A stretch of 51,793 nt of DNA. Origin: Candidatus Coproplasma stercoravium. GTDB lineage: Bacteria; Bacillota; Clostridia; Christensenellales; Borkfalkiaceae. The DNA is taken from the NCBI GenBank assembly GCA_018713165.1, contig DVFR01000035.1, positions 1 through 51,793 on the forward strand. Reading direction: 5' to 3'. How positions within the stretch are numbered: the first letter of the stretch is position 1; every line of letters starts with the position of its first letter. Below, piece by piece: positions 31,350 through 39,202 of this stretch. The translations under genes were made by a program, and so were the position numbers. The notes under the pieces are model-generated. The model searched no databases. It was not told where the DNA came from and was given only the letters and a program-made list of their open reading frames with translations.

Positions 31350-32561
31350 TTATTTATTGTTCACAAGCTTGAATCCGCTCGATGTAAGCTTATCCTCAAT
31401 CTCTTTTATATGCGCAAAGTCGCGAGTTTCGATTGTAAGGCGCAGGTAGCAGCCGTTTACGTCCGAGCCCTCGTTCGAGCGCTCGTGCAGAACGGAAGTA
31501 ACGTTGCCGCCGCACCCCGCGACTATTGCCGAAACGGCTACGAGTTGTCCGGGCTTGTCGACGAGTTCTATCGTCATCGATGCCGTCCTGCCGCTCATTA
31601 AAAGTCCGCGGTTTATCACGCGCGAAAGTATTGTAACGTCGATATTGCCGCCCGAGATGAGGCATACGACCTTTTTGTCCTTTATATCGGGAATTTTGCC
31701 GTACATTACCGCGGCGAGCGAAACGGCGCCCGCGCCTTCGGCAATCATCTTCTGCTTTTCGATAAGCGCGAGTATCGCCGCGCAAACCTGGTCGTCGGTG
31801 ACCGAAACTATTCCGTCGACGTATTTTTCGCACAGGTCAAACGTGTGCTCGCCGGGTTCTTTTACGGCAATGCCGTCGGCAATCGTCGATACGGAGGGGA
31901 GAGTTTCAATTCTGCCGTGCGTGAGCGACTCTATCATGCTGGGCGCGCCCGCCGACTGCACACCGTAAACTTTTATCTTGGGATTGAGCGATTTAACTGC
32001 AAAAGCCACGCCCGAGATAAGTCCGCCGCCGCCCACGGGTACTACAATCGCGTCGACGTCTTTAAGCTGGTTTATAATCTCCAGCCCTATCGTCGCCTGA
32101 CCTGCAATCACGTCGTCGTCGTCGAACGGGTGAATGAACGTGTAGTTCTTTTCCGCGCGCAGTTTTTCGGCATAGTTGTGTGCGTCGTCGTAAACGCCGG
32201 GCACAAGAACGACGTCTGCGCCGTAGCTCTTCGTCGCCTCAACTTTGGATATGGGCGCGCCGTCGGGCATGCATATAACCGCCTTTATCCCGAACTTTTT
32301 CGAGGCAAGCGCAACGCCCTGAGCATGGTTTCCCGCCGAGCAAGCCACAACGCCGTGGCTCTTTTCCTCGTCGGAGAGCTGTGAAATCTTGTAATATGCG
32401 CCGCGCAGCTTGAACGAACCCGTAAGCTGCAGGTTTTCGGTTTTTAAATAGAGTTCGCAGCCGCTCGCTTTTGATAGGGTGGGGGAGTGTATGATATCCG
32501 TTTCCCTCGCAACGTCCTTCAACACGTAGCTTGCGTGATAAACTTTGTCTAATGTAAGCAT
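31350..32561 (-). CDS. Threonine ammonia-lyase with ACT domain
   Basis: A 403-residue PLP enzyme deaminating threonine to 2-oxobutyrate. Residues 1-320 are the fold-type II catalytic domain: the PLP lysine in LTGSFKLRGA (Lys51), CSAGNHAQGVA, the phosphate-binding VPVGGGGLISG and CLISGGNIDV. Residues about 325-403 are an ACT domain (MTIELVDKPGQLVAVSAIVAG). One short ACT domain fits the catabolic TdcB-like or short IlvA class more than the long biosynthetic enzyme. GGAAGG precedes the start at 32561 and a consensus promoter lies at 32600-32628. Confidence 0.94.
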   Translation of the reverse strand: MLTLDKVYHASYVLKDVARETDIIHSPTLSKASGCELYLKTENLQLTGSFKLRGAYYKISQLSDEEKSHGVVACSAGNHAQGVALASKKFGIKAVICMPDGAPISKVEATKSYGADVVLVPGVYDDAHNYAEKLRAEKNYTFIHPFDDDDVIAGQATIGLEIINQLKDVDAIVVPVGGGGLISGVAFAVKSLNPKIKVYGVQSAGAPSMIESLTHGRIETLPSVSTIADGIAVKEPGEHTFDLCEKYVDGIVSVTDDQVCAAILALIEKQKMIAEGAGAVSLAAVMYGKIPDIKDKKVVCLISGGNIDVTILSRVINRGLLMSGRTASMTIELVDKPGQLVAVSAIVAGCGGNVTSVLHERSNEGSDVNGCYLRLTIETRDFAHIKEIEDKLTSSGFKLVNNK

Positions 32562-32599
32562 AAAAAAGCCTTCCGTCAGTATAATATTGTACAAGCTCT

Positions 32600-32628
32600 A
32601 TTATATCTCCGCCTGTATAAAAAGTCAA
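32600..32628 (-). promoter_or_regulatory. Promoter of threonine ammonia-lyase
   Basis: On the minus strand TTGACT (32623-32628) and TATAAT (32600-32605), spacer 17. Confidence 0.88.
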
Positions 32629-32663
32629 ACAGTTTAATAAAAGTGCATTTCTGCCGTATATTA

Positions 32664-32875
32664 AGCCTCCCCTTTCAAGGGGAGGTGCCGAGCCGTATGC
32701 GAGGCGGAGGGATTCGGCTCCCATTTCAAGGGGAGCCGGCGCGGAGCGACTGAGGGATTATAATCCCCCTTTCGTTCCCCCTTTAAATCCCCTCTTTGAT
32801 TCTCCCCTTTGAATCCCCCTTTTAATTTCCCCCTTTAAAAAGGGGGACAAGGCGGGGAGCAAGTCGGGGAGGTCT
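32664..32875. repeat. Degenerate CCCCTTT repeat array
   Basis: Begins with the palindromes CCTCCCCTTTCAAGGGGAGG (32667-32686) and GGCTCCCATTTCAAGGGGAGCC (about 32714), then about six degenerate 13-15-nt units of the form TCCCCCTTT-A-A (32762-32838), ended by AAAGGGGG. The family also appears at 13.95-14.1 kb. No reading frame is supported. Confidence 0.7.
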
Positions 32876-32930
32876 GTCGGGGGCTTTGTGTACCCGCAAA
32901 TGCCCTGAACGCGGCGACGTTATTTCCTTT

Positions 32931-33048
32931 TGTCATTTCGACTAAGTGAGCATAGCGAACGCACGGAGAAATCTCGTAGCCACAGGCTACGGACAAAGGA
33001 GGGGGAGGAAGAGATTTTTCAACTCACTTCGTTCGCTCAAAATGACAG
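32931..33048. repeat. TGTCATTTCGAC repeat, copy a (full length)
   Basis: A 118-bp element with inverted ends TGTCATTTCGA... and ...TCAAAATGACA, containing GTGAGCATAGCGAACG, GGAGAAATCTC and the nested hairpin CGTAGCC-ACAGGCTACG. Related copies are at 34988-35088, 36685-36720 and 47109-47216. MITE-like or REP-like; it encodes nothing. Confidence 0.75.
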
Positions 33049-33252
33049 TGGCGGGGGTATAGCCCGCAACACATAAAATACTTGCAAATAAAACTTTACC
33101 GTCAAAGCGCACAAATTTTATTAATGACATATGCGCGACAAATGTGCGTTTTTGGGCGCTTTTTTAGCTTTACGGGTATAATTTAGCCCGATAAAGTGTA
33201 CTTATAGTGGGAAAGCAATTAACATATAAAGAAAATTTTTTGCAAAAAACTA

Positions 33253-33280
33253 TTGACAAAATTTTTGAATGTGATAAAAT
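33253..33280 (+). promoter_or_regulatory. Promoter of the surface operon
   Basis: TTGACA (33253-33258) and TAAAAT (33275-33280), spacer 16. This would give a leader of about 700 nt before the first surface gene. Secondary promoters nearer the gene cannot be excluded (for example TTGCGG/TATATA around 33850-33877). Confidence 0.75.
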
Positions 33281-33286
33281 TGTGAT

Positions 33287-33986
33287 ACTAATAAATTGTA
33301 ATTGTATATAACATTGCAAGGCGGATATTTGTATTTGTAATATTCAGGGCGGTTTAAAAGGCTTTGCGGCGCAGTCCCTGTGGTTTGCAAAAGGCAACCT
33401 CTGTCTGTAACGATTGCCGTGTTAACGGCGCCATGCAATGCTTTATTTATCGGCGTAGTTTTTCTTTCTTTGTTTTTCGCTTTGTTGTGCACGCTTTAAA
33501 TAACGTTGCTTTTTCGGTTTTGTTTAGTCATCGCCGCTGTCTTTGATTTGTAAAATATCCCGTGTGTGTCCTTCTCTCCGCACAAGCTTTGTATCGCATT
33601 TGTCAAAATGCTAAGTTATGTTTTCACTTGTCGGGGGGGGGTAGTTTTTTTTGGCCGCTCGGAAAAAATAATTGCGGCATATATGCGTCGTTTACATGCT
33701 ATTTGGGCAGTCGTCAACGTTTAACTTTCTTCCGTCCGCGGAACTATGGTTTTCGCGGAGGTTTTGCGCGTATACGCACGCATATACAAAAGAATTCAAG
33801 TAAAAATCAAAAAATTTTCGAAGGGGCTAGCCCCTTCTGCCGTGTATCCCTTGCGGTCTACACGGCAGAACATATATAAAGAACCTTTCTTAAATCAAAA
33901 AAGAGAATAAAGGGGGATATAACCGCCGTGATATATGCGGCGTTTATATGATAAAAAAATATTTTTTGGAGGTTTAAACAAACACT
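33287..33986 (+). other. Long structured leader of the surface operon
   Basis: About 700 nt with no convincing gene. It contains a G9 tract (33633-33641) closely followed by T8, a self-complementary AAGGGGCTAGCCCCTT (33821-33836), a perfect 10-bp hairpin CTGCCGTGTA / TACACGGCAG (33837-33868), and a CGCCG/CGGCG hairpin (33922-33943) shortly before the ribosome-binding site GGAGG (33967-33971). I saw no signature of a known riboswitch. The length and structure suggest control by attenuation, RNA binding or phase variation. Confidence 0.5.
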
Positions 33987-34844
33987 ATGACTAATCAGAA
34001 CAATGAAAAGTCAAAGAACGGCAAAAGACTGGCTCTCATTTTAATAGCTATTCTTCTGCTCGTGGCAATCGCCTTCGGCGCTTATACCTATTCAAGGTAT
34101 GTGACGCGCGATAGCGGCACGGGTTCTGCACCTGTTGCTATGTGGGGTTACAAAGTTAAAATAGGCAACGCAGACAGTGATTATGCGGCTAATAATAATG
34201 GATTTGCACAGAATTACGAAGTGCGGGAAGGTGGTTCTAATGCAACTGCCGCAACTGACAATACTAATGCTGTTATCGCCAGAGTTACGAGTGAAGGCAA
34301 TATTGTCGCTCCCGGCGCAGCAGGTGCAGTTTCATTTACTGTTTCCGGTACCGGCGAAGTTTCTGCTGAGCTTGTTGCGGCTATTAGCGCAACAGCCCAA
34401 ATATCTATAACTGTGCAACGCTCAGGAGGAGAAGAGACGATAACCTACGTTCCTATGGTTTATACATTAACTAAGGCGGATGCGGAAGAACCGTTGGTAA
34501 CAGGAACTTTAGGCACTGTAGCGAATTATCTCAACAATGGCAGCGAGGGTGGACAGAAAGCACTTGGTCAATTTAATCCCGGTACAATTGTAACCGCTCC
34601 CGAATATACGCTTTCCTGGGAATGGGCGTTTACCGGTGATAACCAAACCGTAGGCAGCTATACTATTACCGCTGACGCGTTGGATACCGCTCTCGGTCAG
34701 ATTGCGGCGGCATCCGGCAGTGCTGATGGCATAACTGTTCTTGATACGGCTGGCAATACGTGGACGGTTTCTTCTTCTTCTATTACGGAAACGTTCAGTC
34801 TTATCGTAACCATGCAGCAGACGCAGGAGCATTACGGTTCGTAA
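33987..34844 (+). CDS. TasA/camelysin-like secreted protein 1
   Basis: A 285-residue secreted protein. It has a charged N-terminus (MTNQNNEKSKNGKR), a hydrophobic segment (about 15-32) and then GAYTYSRYVTRDSGTGSAPVAMWGYKV, the shape of signal peptides cut by SipW-type peptidases. The mature part is rich in Thr, Ser, Val, Ala and Gly with long beta strands and ends TETFSLIVTMQQTQEHYGS. This resembles TasA/CalY biofilm-fibre proteins, but sequence similarity is loose. GGAGG precedes the ATG. As first gene of the operon behind a long leader it is the probable major subunit. It is AT-richer than most of the locus. Confidence 0.7.
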   Translation: MTNQNNEKSKNGKRLALILIAILLLVAIAFGAYTYSRYVTRDSGTGSAPVAMWGYKVKIGNADSDYAANNNGFAQNYEVREGGSNATAATDNTNAVIARVTSEGNIVAPGAAGAVSFTVSGTGEVSAELVAAISATAQISITVQRSGGEETITYVPMVYTLTKADAEEPLVTGTLGTVANYLNNGSEGGQKALGQFNPGTIVTAPEYTLSWEWAFTGDNQTVGSYTITADALDTALGQIAAASGSADGITVLDTAGNTWTVSSSSITETFSLIVTMQQTQEHYGS

Positions 34845-35266
34845 ATTTACATATTGGCAATTTATAGCTCTCCAAAAATAATGGCATTTGCGCCGCGCAA
34901 GGCATTCCCTTGCGCGGCGGCAAAGGAGCTAAATCCCTCAGGCGCTCCGCGCCAGTGTCTCGCCAATGGTGCGGACACGTCCCTCTTTGTCATTCCGACC
35001 GTAGTGGAGGAATCTCGCAGCTGCAAGGCTGCAGACAAAGAGAAAATGAGATTTCTCCGTTCCGCCTGCAGCTCCAGTCGAAATGACAAGGTGGGGTATA
35101 AACGGCTTTGGTTTGCGGTTTCCCCAAGGGAGCCTCCGCAAGGTGTTGCTTACGTTCGCGCGAAATGACAGAGCGGCGGGTTGCGGTCTTTTATTCGGAA
35201 AGCTATAAACACCACGATTTTCAGCTCACAAATTCAATTCAAAAATAATTTTTCAGGGGAATTGTT
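34845..35266 (+). other. Intergenic region with 12-bp hairpin and repeat
   Basis: No gene is visible. A strong hairpin, CGCCGCGCAAGG / CCTTGCGCGGCG (34891-34919), stands 46 nt after the first surface gene without a following T-run, so it may be a partial terminator or an RNA stabiliser. A TGTCATT repeat copy follows (34988-35088) and a half-copy end, AAATGACAG, lies at 35163-35171. Confidence 0.6.
34988..35088. repeat. TGTCATT repeat, copy b
   Basis: A 101-bp divergent copy: TGTCATTCCGAC...GGAATCTCGCAG...GAGATTTCTCCG...GTCGAAATGACA, with a nested GCAGCTGCAAGGCTGC hairpin. It lies between surface genes 1 and 2. Confidence 0.7.
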
Positions 35267-36100
35267 TTGAAGTATAACGGCGTGCTTACCTTGCACCCTT
35301 TCAACGGCAAGGTAAAACTTAAAAGGTCAGCCAGCCGTGTGTTAGACGAAAGCGGCGCTGTAATAGGCGGAGTTTCCGCATATAACGTTTACGACCTTAA
35401 CGGCGAAAAAATCGCCGGGCTTTCGCGCGTCGAACAAACGGACGGCGGCGAGGTGCGCTATTACGAGGGGTATCGCTCTTTTATGGTAAAGGGCGACTTT
35501 TTGCTGCTCGAAAGCGGCGCCGCGCTCGGCAGGATAATAAGAGAAAAGGAACGCAGCTATCTCGTGCCCGTCATTGCCGTTTTAATGGCAGTGCTTGCCG
35601 CCGCTATAATTATAATAAGCATTCTCGGTTTCCCCGAAGGCCTCTCAATCCCCGGCGACGCCGAACCCGTCCTCATTATTACCGACGACGGCGACGGCTG
35701 GGGCGCGAACGACGACCTCGAGGTGTTCGACGGGTATATCTATCCCGGGCGCGAGGGCAGCTACGACTTCAGAATAGAGAACCCCACGGAATACACCCTC
35801 GAATATACTTTAACTTTAACCGACGAAAACGACTGGGGCGGCAGGTCGCCCATGGAGTACCGCATCAGAATGAACAATGCCTATATCCTCGGCGGCGAGG
35901 ACGAATGGCATTCGATGAACGACTCGGTAATTTCAATTTCACCGCTGTATTTTGCAAAGAGCTCCACGCAGTTTTTAACGATTGAGTGGAGGTGGCCTTT
36001 CGACAGCGGCAACGACGAAGACGACACGCTTGCAGGCGAAGCGGCGGGCATATACTGGCTTAATATAGACGTATCTGCCGCCGTAGCGGGGCAGGAATGA
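35267..36100 (+). CDS. Membrane protein with cytosolic and external beta domains
   Basis: A 277-residue protein with an unusual build: a cytoplasmic beta-rich domain (1-97: VKLKRSASRVLDESGAVIGGV, then DFLLLESGAALGRIIREKERS), one membrane helix (about 98-120), and an external domain (about 130-277) with PGREGSYDFRIENPTEYTLEYTLTLTDEN, which resembles the TasA/camelysin beta-sandwich edge. The start is TTG at 35267 behind AGGGGA. Its stop overlaps the sipW start (ATGA), so the two are translationally coupled. It could be an anchor or assembly factor for the fibre, or a sensor linking the outside to the cytoplasm. Topology is deduced by eye. Confidence 0.7.
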   Translation: MKYNGVLTLHPFNGKVKLKRSASRVLDESGAVIGGVSAYNVYDLNGEKIAGLSRVEQTDGGEVRYYEGYRSFMVKGDFLLLESGAALGRIIREKERSYLVPVIAVLMAVLAAAIIIISILGFPEGLSIPGDAEPVLIITDDGDGWGANDDLEVFDGYIYPGREGSYDFRIENPTEYTLEYTLTLTDENDWGGRSPMEYRIRMNNAYILGGEDEWHSMNDSVISISPLYFAKSSTQFLTIEWRWPFDSGNDEDDTLAGEAAGIYWLNIDVSAAVAGQE

Positions 36101-36663
36101 CATACATTTTAAACGACCCGCTCACTCCGCCGCAACAGATAAACAAACCCCTTTTGTGGGTAAAGCGGATAGCGGTAGGTATAGTTTTTGCCGTACTGCT
36201 GTTTGTGCTTTTTATATTCGCAACGCTCGCCGTCGACAGGGTGTTCAACCACAAGTCGATACCCTCGGTTTTCGGCTATTCGCCGCTCGTTGTAATGTCG
36301 GGCAGTATGGAGCCCGAGTTTTACAGGGGCGATTTGATTATTATCAAAGCGGAAGACAGCTACGAAGTCGGCGACATCGTAACTTATCTCACGACGAGCG
36401 TTTCGGGCGAGGTTACCTCCGTAACCCACCGCATAATAAATTCATACGTGCAAAACGGCGTTCAGTATTTTGAACTGCAAGGCGACAACAACACCTCTCC
36501 CGACGCAAACCCCGTGCGTTCTTCGCAGGTGGTGGGGAGGGTAGTGGGGATAGTGCCGGAAGTCGGCACGTTCCTGCAATGGCTGCAAACGCCGTCGGGC
36601 ATAATACTTGTAATACTGTTCATATGTATAATTATCGCCGCGGTATATATCTTTAAGGCGTAA
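36097..36663 (+). CDS. sipW: SipW-type (ER-type) signal peptidase I
   Basis: A 188-residue signal peptidase of the ER/archaeal type found in spore formers, with a Ser-His pair in place of the usual Ser-Lys dyad. Seen: an N-terminal membrane helix (about 23-46), the nucleophile in VMSGSMEPEFYRGD (Ser70), the histidine in SVTHRIINSY (His111), the conserved aspartate in ELQGDNN (Asp130), GRVVGIVPEVG, and a C-terminal membrane helix (about 166-186). Its relatives process TasA-like proteins, and three such proteins flank it. This gene anchors the functional reading of the locus. Confidence 0.93.
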   Translation: MTYILNDPLTPPQQINKPLLWVKRIAVGIVFAVLLFVLFIFATLAVDRVFNHKSIPSVFGYSPLVVMSGSMEPEFYRGDLIIIKAEDSYEVGDIVTYLTTSVSGEVTSVTHRIINSYVQNGVQYFELQGDNNTSPDANPVRSSQVVGRVVGIVPEVGTFLQWLQTPSGIILVILFICIIIAAVYIFKA

Positions 36664-37021
36664 TTAAATTGTAAGCTCTCCGCTTGTCATTTCGACTAAG
36701 TGAAGAGATTTCTCCGCACCATAAAATCAGAAATTCGGGCAAAGTCCGTCCGCCGCTCTCGGCGGAAAAGGGCGTTTTGCGGGAGTTAAAAAATAAAAAC
36801 CGATTTTGCTTACGCCTCCCGCAGGGGGTCTCCGCGCAGACTGCGCGCGGACGGTTCGTGCTTTTAATGCGGCATACAGCCGCAGAAATATATTGTTTTT
36901 AAGGGGAAATGAAAGGCGGCAAGTGCCGCGGGCAACGCCATTGCCTTGCCCGCGGCTGCGCCGCAAAATTCTACGCGCGCGTGCGCGCTATCACACAAAA
37001 TTTTTATGGGAGTAAACCGAT
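36664..37021 (+). other. Intergenic region between sipW and second fibre gene
   Basis: 358 bp without a supported gene. It holds a truncated TGTCATTTCGAC copy at 36685-36720 and a strong 11-bp hairpin, GCCGCGGGCAA / TTGCCCGCGGC (36925-36956), about 65 nt before the next start, plus several shorter GC palindromes. The ribosome-binding site of the next gene is GGGAG at 37006-37010. Confidence 0.55.
36685..36720. repeat. TGTCATTTCGAC repeat, copy c (truncated)
   Basis: TGTCATTTCGACTAAGTGA then GAGATTTCTCCGC, matching one end and the middle of copy a. Confidence 0.65.
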
Positions 37022-37825
37022 ATGGCGGCTTTTTTCAAACGTAAAAAGTTCATAATCGGCGCAGTTGCGGTGCTTCTGGCCGCGATTGCGGCTATTGTTG
37101 CCGTCACCTTCACTTATGCCGCCTATCGCAACGAAATAACGGGCGACGGAGGGGCTGAGGTCGCGGGTGCCGTTGCCGACTATGTGCGCGGCGACGTTAC
37201 GCGCAACGGTGTAAAAATCGATACGGTGAACACCGACAGTCAGATTGCCATTTCCGAACTCCAGCCGGGCGACACCGTAAGATACAACTTTTCGGTAAAC
37301 GGATATAAAACGGACGGCGACGTCACCTCTTTCAACGAGGTGCTCCTAAAAATAACCTGCACGTTTTCGTTTGAATATTCCTACCCTGTCACAACTACGG
37401 GAGAAGACGGCGAAACGCAATCCATTGCAACGCGGTATCTCAACGCCCTTGCGGATAACGGAACTGTAAGCGTGCGCTTTTACCGCGGCGACACGCAGAT
37501 TGCCGTCGTTTCGGGCAACACCGATAACGGCGGGCAGAATGACCCGACTTACGCGAACCCTAAGGACGAAACTACCACATGGCAGGTCAGCCAGTACGAA
37601 AGCGGCGAAGGCGTTATAACGCAAAAACTCGGCTTTTATTTGCACCCCGTGGGCGCGACAGACGACGAGTGGGCGAGTCAGAATCTTTCGTTCGAGGTGA
37701 TGGTTCCCTCGCAGAGCTCCACCGTGGACGATAACGAAGATTTTTTCCGCCTTTCGGTTGACCTGAACATAACGGCCGAGCAGGAGCTCGTCACCGATAA
37801 TTCGGGCATTGTAAGCGGAACCTGA
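37022..37825 (+). CDS. TasA/camelysin-like secreted protein 2
   Basis: A 267-residue secreted protein: basic N-terminus (MAAFFKRKKF), hydrophobic segment (about 11-31) and TFTYAAYRNEITGDGG, as expected for SipW-processed precursors. The mature part has the camelysin-like phrase ISELQPGDTVRYNFSVNGYK followed by beta strands and FEYSYPVTTTGEDGE. It contains one Cys (in KITCTFSFEYS). Length and placement after sipW suit a minor or second fibre subunit. GGGAG is at normal distance. No sorting signal or C-terminal anchor. Confidence 0.75.
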   Translation: MAAFFKRKKFIIGAVAVLLAAIAAIVAVTFTYAAYRNEITGDGGAEVAGAVADYVRGDVTRNGVKIDTVNTDSQIAISELQPGDTVRYNFSVNGYKTDGDVTSFNEVLLKITCTFSFEYSYPVTTTGEDGETQSIATRYLNALADNGTVSVRFYRGDTQIAVVSGNTDNGGQNDPTYANPKDETTTWQVSQYESGEGVITQKLGFYLHPVGATDDEWASQNLSFEVMVPSQSSTVDDNEDFFRLSVDLNITAEQELVTDNSGIVSGT

Positions 37826-37951
37826 TTCGGCGCCGCCCGACTTTAAACTTTATTCGGCGCCCGGTTTAAAAAACTTTTAACTTTGCATACCTTGCGCCTG
37901 CGGCGGCAGTTCATTGCCTGCGGCGCAGAAAATAAAAACAGGGAAACTGTT

Positions 37952-39157
37952 ATGGCGATTGATAAGAGGACGAAAATTACAAGCTTAATAATGCTCCTCA
38001 TTGCGGCTGTGCTTGCGGCTATCGTTGCAGGCACGTCCTTTTCGCGCTACGTTTTCGACAGCGAGGATAACATCGTCGGCAGTTTCACCAACCTTTATTT
38101 CAGCCACAACGGGCAGGGCACCACCGTGCTTATGGAACAGACGGATGAAGGTTACGAGGGCTATATTTCTCTCAGCGCGTTCAACTGGCAGGTGATAGAG
38201 GGGGAGCAGCAGACCTCCGCGCGCCACATTCAGTACAAGGTTCGCGCCCTCACGCAAAATGAAATAACGAATGGTCTCCACGATATGTGGAATACCGAAA
38301 TTCCACTTGAAAACGATACCGCGAAAACTAATTCTTCAAAGTATTCTGAGGTAACGCCCGATTATTCTTATGATGCAAGCGAAGATACCAACAGCGACGG
38401 CATTATCACCGTCGGTAATTTCACCGACGGGCAGGGCTATCAGGTTACAAGCAGCGGCGAAGTAACGCTTGCATTCGGTTCCGACGCGGGAGACGGCGAC
38501 CCCGTGCAGGACACCCGCGCTGATATGATTAAAATCGTGCGCAACGGCAGCGATTTTAGCACAGCCGAGGAGTTTTACATAGTCGTCGAAATCGTCAGCC
38601 CGTACAACCAGATAATGGTGTTCACGGTGAACGCCTCCACAAGGCTGATATCCGTCGCCGCGACCGACATAAACAATCCCGATTCCCACTTCGGCTACGA
38701 CGAAGTCGCGCTCAACATAAAAACCGCGCGCGATTACGTTTATTCCTATGATAACGACACAAATGACGTTTCAGTAAACAGCTCCAAGCCTGCAAAGGTG
38801 GTGCTCACGTGGACGACGACGGGAAGCACCTCCGTAATTTTTGACGAGGGCAGGTTCTTTGCCGACACCGAGGGGAACTTTACAAAGCTTAGCGCAGATT
38901 ATACCTCGGGAGCAAGCTGGCAAAACGGCTGGTATGTGGAAACGAGCGAAGACGGCAAAACGGTAACCTTAACGCTCTACCTGCCGCAGGCAACCGACAT
39001 AAACCTCTGTTTCTACGTTCCCGAAAGCTACACCTGCAGGATATCGGCTTGGTTCTACGATAACGTTGCCGACAGCGACGGAACTGCGGCTACAAACACG
39101 GCTTATCCCTACACCGAAATTGCGGGCGCAACAAACGGAACGGTTGTTTCAAAGTAA
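37952..39157 (+). CDS. TasA/camelysin-like secreted protein 3 (large)
   Basis: A 401-residue secreted protein. MAIDKRTKITS, hydrophobic segment about 12-31, then GTSFSRYVFDSEDN; the SRYV phrase right after the hydrophobic stretch is shared with secreted protein 1. The mature chain is rich in Asp, Ser, Thr and Tyr, with a calcium-site-like DASEDTNSDGIITVGNF and many beta strands (KVVLTWTTTGSTSVIFD). AGGGAA lies before the ATG at 37952; the in-frame ATG at 37883 would add a non-signal extension. Likely a third fibre or tip subunit processed by SipW. No membrane anchor at the C-terminus. Confidence 0.72.
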   Translation: MAIDKRTKITSLIMLLIAAVLAAIVAGTSFSRYVFDSEDNIVGSFTNLYFSHNGQGTTVLMEQTDEGYEGYISLSAFNWQVIEGEQQTSARHIQYKVRALTQNEITNGLHDMWNTEIPLENDTAKTNSSKYSEVTPDYSYDASEDTNSDGIITVGNFTDGQGYQVTSSGEVTLAFGSDAGDGDPVQDTRADMIKIVRNGSDFSTAEEFYIVVEIVSPYNQIMVFTVNASTRLISVAATDINNPDSHFGYDEVALNIKTARDYVYSYDNDTNDVSVNSSKPAKVVLTWTTTGSTSVIFDEGRFFADTEGNFTKLSADYTSGASWQNGWYVETSEDGKTVTLTLYLPQATDINLCFYVPESYTCRISAWFYDNVADSDGTAATNTAYPYTEIAGATNGTVVSK

Positions 39158-39202
39158 ATCACACATAAAGCTCATATAAACAAAAAGCAGGAGGAAACTC
39201 GC

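Noticed and set aside
32664-32875. CRISPR array
   Set aside because: Units are short, degenerate and tandem without unique spacers of constant length, and no cas genes are present.
33562-33879. Open frame of 105 codons within the leader
   Set aside because: It spans the G9 tract and the hairpins, has no ribosome-binding site and gives a composition unlike a protein; probably chance.
33287-33986. Cyclic-di-GMP, cobalamin or other known riboswitch in the surface-operon leader
   Set aside because: Biofilm genes are often controlled this way, but I found none of the invariant core sequences by eye. A covariance scan would be needed to settle it.
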